In this document: positions 6,026 through 6,160 of the stretch, in pieces
Layout: each line of letters starts with the position of its first letter
How positions within the stretch are numbered: position 1 is the stretch's first letter
Position numbers and translations under genes: made by a program
The notes under the pieces: model-generated
Database searches by the model: none
What the model was told of the DNA's origin: nothing
Seen by the model: only the letters and a program-made list of their open reading frames with translations
Assembly (NCBI GenBank): GCA_030642635.1
Contig: DAOWNK010000196.1
Location: 1 to 6,160 of the forward strand
Origin: Pirellulales bacterium
Lineage (GTDB): Bacteria > Planctomycetota > Planctomycetia > Pirellulales > Thermoguttaceae
Direction: 5' to 3'
DNA length: 6,160 bases

Positions 6026-6052
6026 ATAAAGCCGCGACCGTTGGTCGCGCCA
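6026..6052 (+). repeat. Left arm of a perfect 27-bp inverted repeat
   Basis: This arm is the exact reverse complement of 6078-6104. It contains its own palindrome, CGCGACC-GTT-GGTCGCG (6033-6049), so each arm can fold alone or pair with the other. It abuts the diverged copy upstream, forming a tandem direct pair. Confidence 0.9.
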
Positions 6053-6077
6053 ATGCGACCGGTAGTTTAACAATGTG

Positions 6078-6104
6078 TGGCGCGACCAACGGTCGCGGCT
6101 TTAT
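6078..6104 (-). repeat. Right arm of the perfect 27-bp inverted repeat
   Basis: This is the exact reverse complement of 6026-6052, separated from it by a 25-base spacer (6053-6077). The inner palindrome is at 6081-6097. The arrangement (small palindromes in pairs of opposite orientation, outside genes) resembles REP/BIME elements. No transposase is in the window, so mobility is not shown. Confidence 0.9.
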
Positions 6105-6128
6105 AGGAATATTTTGTCGAGCACTGAT

Positions 6129-6157
6129 ATTATATTGTTTCCGGCGGTGCATTGCAA
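6129..6157 (-). promoter_or_regulatory. Sigma-70-like promoter of the propeller gene
   Basis: The minus strand reads TTGCAA (6152-6157), a 17-base spacer, then a perfect TATAAT (6129-6134). Transcription would start near 6122, giving a leader of about 163 bases that runs through the inverted repeats before ATG5959. The consensus -10 and ideal spacing make this the best promoter in the window; the -35 matches at four of six positions. Confidence 0.6.
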
Positions 6158-6160
6158 CAA

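Noticed and set aside
5960..6073. N-terminal extension of the propeller protein from ATG6073
   Set aside because: The added 38 residues come from the palindromic repeats and would bury the signal peptide. AAGGA eight bases before ATG5959 supports the shorter form.
5995..6104. CRISPR-like array
   Set aside because: There are only three copies, one inverted and two directly abutting without a spacer, and no cas genes. This fits interspersed palindromic repeats instead.

Overview
The window looks like chromosomal DNA of a GC-rich, Gram-negative-type bacterium. The best guess is a member of the Planctomycetota. That rests on family resemblance recalled from memory, not on a search: PurA carries GDEAKGK instead of the usual GDEGKGK, the OppA-like protein opens its mature part with DFTFCNGDEIKTVDP, and there is a secreted FG-GAP/VCBS propeller protein. 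Start signals are mixed: some genes have clear Shine-Dalgarno sites, while the oppA-like gene has none visible.

Layout, left to right. Positions 1-847 (minus strand) hold the N-terminal 282 codons of adenylosuccinate synthase (purA), cut by the window edge. A 161-bp divergent intergenic region (848-1008) follows, with two short palindromes. The plus strand then carries three genes of a peptide/nickel-type ABC importer: a substrate-binding protein (oppA-like, 1009-2634), a first permease (oppB-like, 2789-3673) and a second permease (oppC-like, 3748-4803). No ATPase (oppD/oppF) gene follows, because the next gene is convergent and overlaps the end of oppC by 17 bp. That gene (4787-5959, minus) encodes a secreted 390-residue protein with seven FG-GAP/VCBS-type calcium-binding repeats, so probably a seven-bladed beta-propeller. 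Upstream of it, at 5995-6104, lie three copies of a roughly 27-bp palindromic repeat and, beyond them, a good sigma-70-like promoter (6129-6157).

How the genes work together: OppA, OppB and OppC should form the periplasmic and membrane parts of one oligopeptide (or similar) importer, which must borrow ATPase subunits encoded elsewhere. purA and the propeller gene have no evident functional tie to it.

The most unusual structure is the oppA-oppB junction (about 2597-2770). It is a polypurine/polypyrimidine inverted-repeat element with heptameric GGGGGAA units. It encodes the tail of OppA and appears to have destroyed or displaced the normal start of oppB: conserved OppB N-terminal residues can be read upstream of the first usable ATG, but no start codon serves them. 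A start with a good ribosome site at 2650 is out of frame, and would be restored by loss of exactly one 7-bp unit. A second oddity is a terminator-like hairpin between oppB and oppC. No CRISPR array, transposase, tRNA or rRNA was seen. The window holds a conventional transporter locus with unusual repeats, and I do not see a convincing wholly new system.
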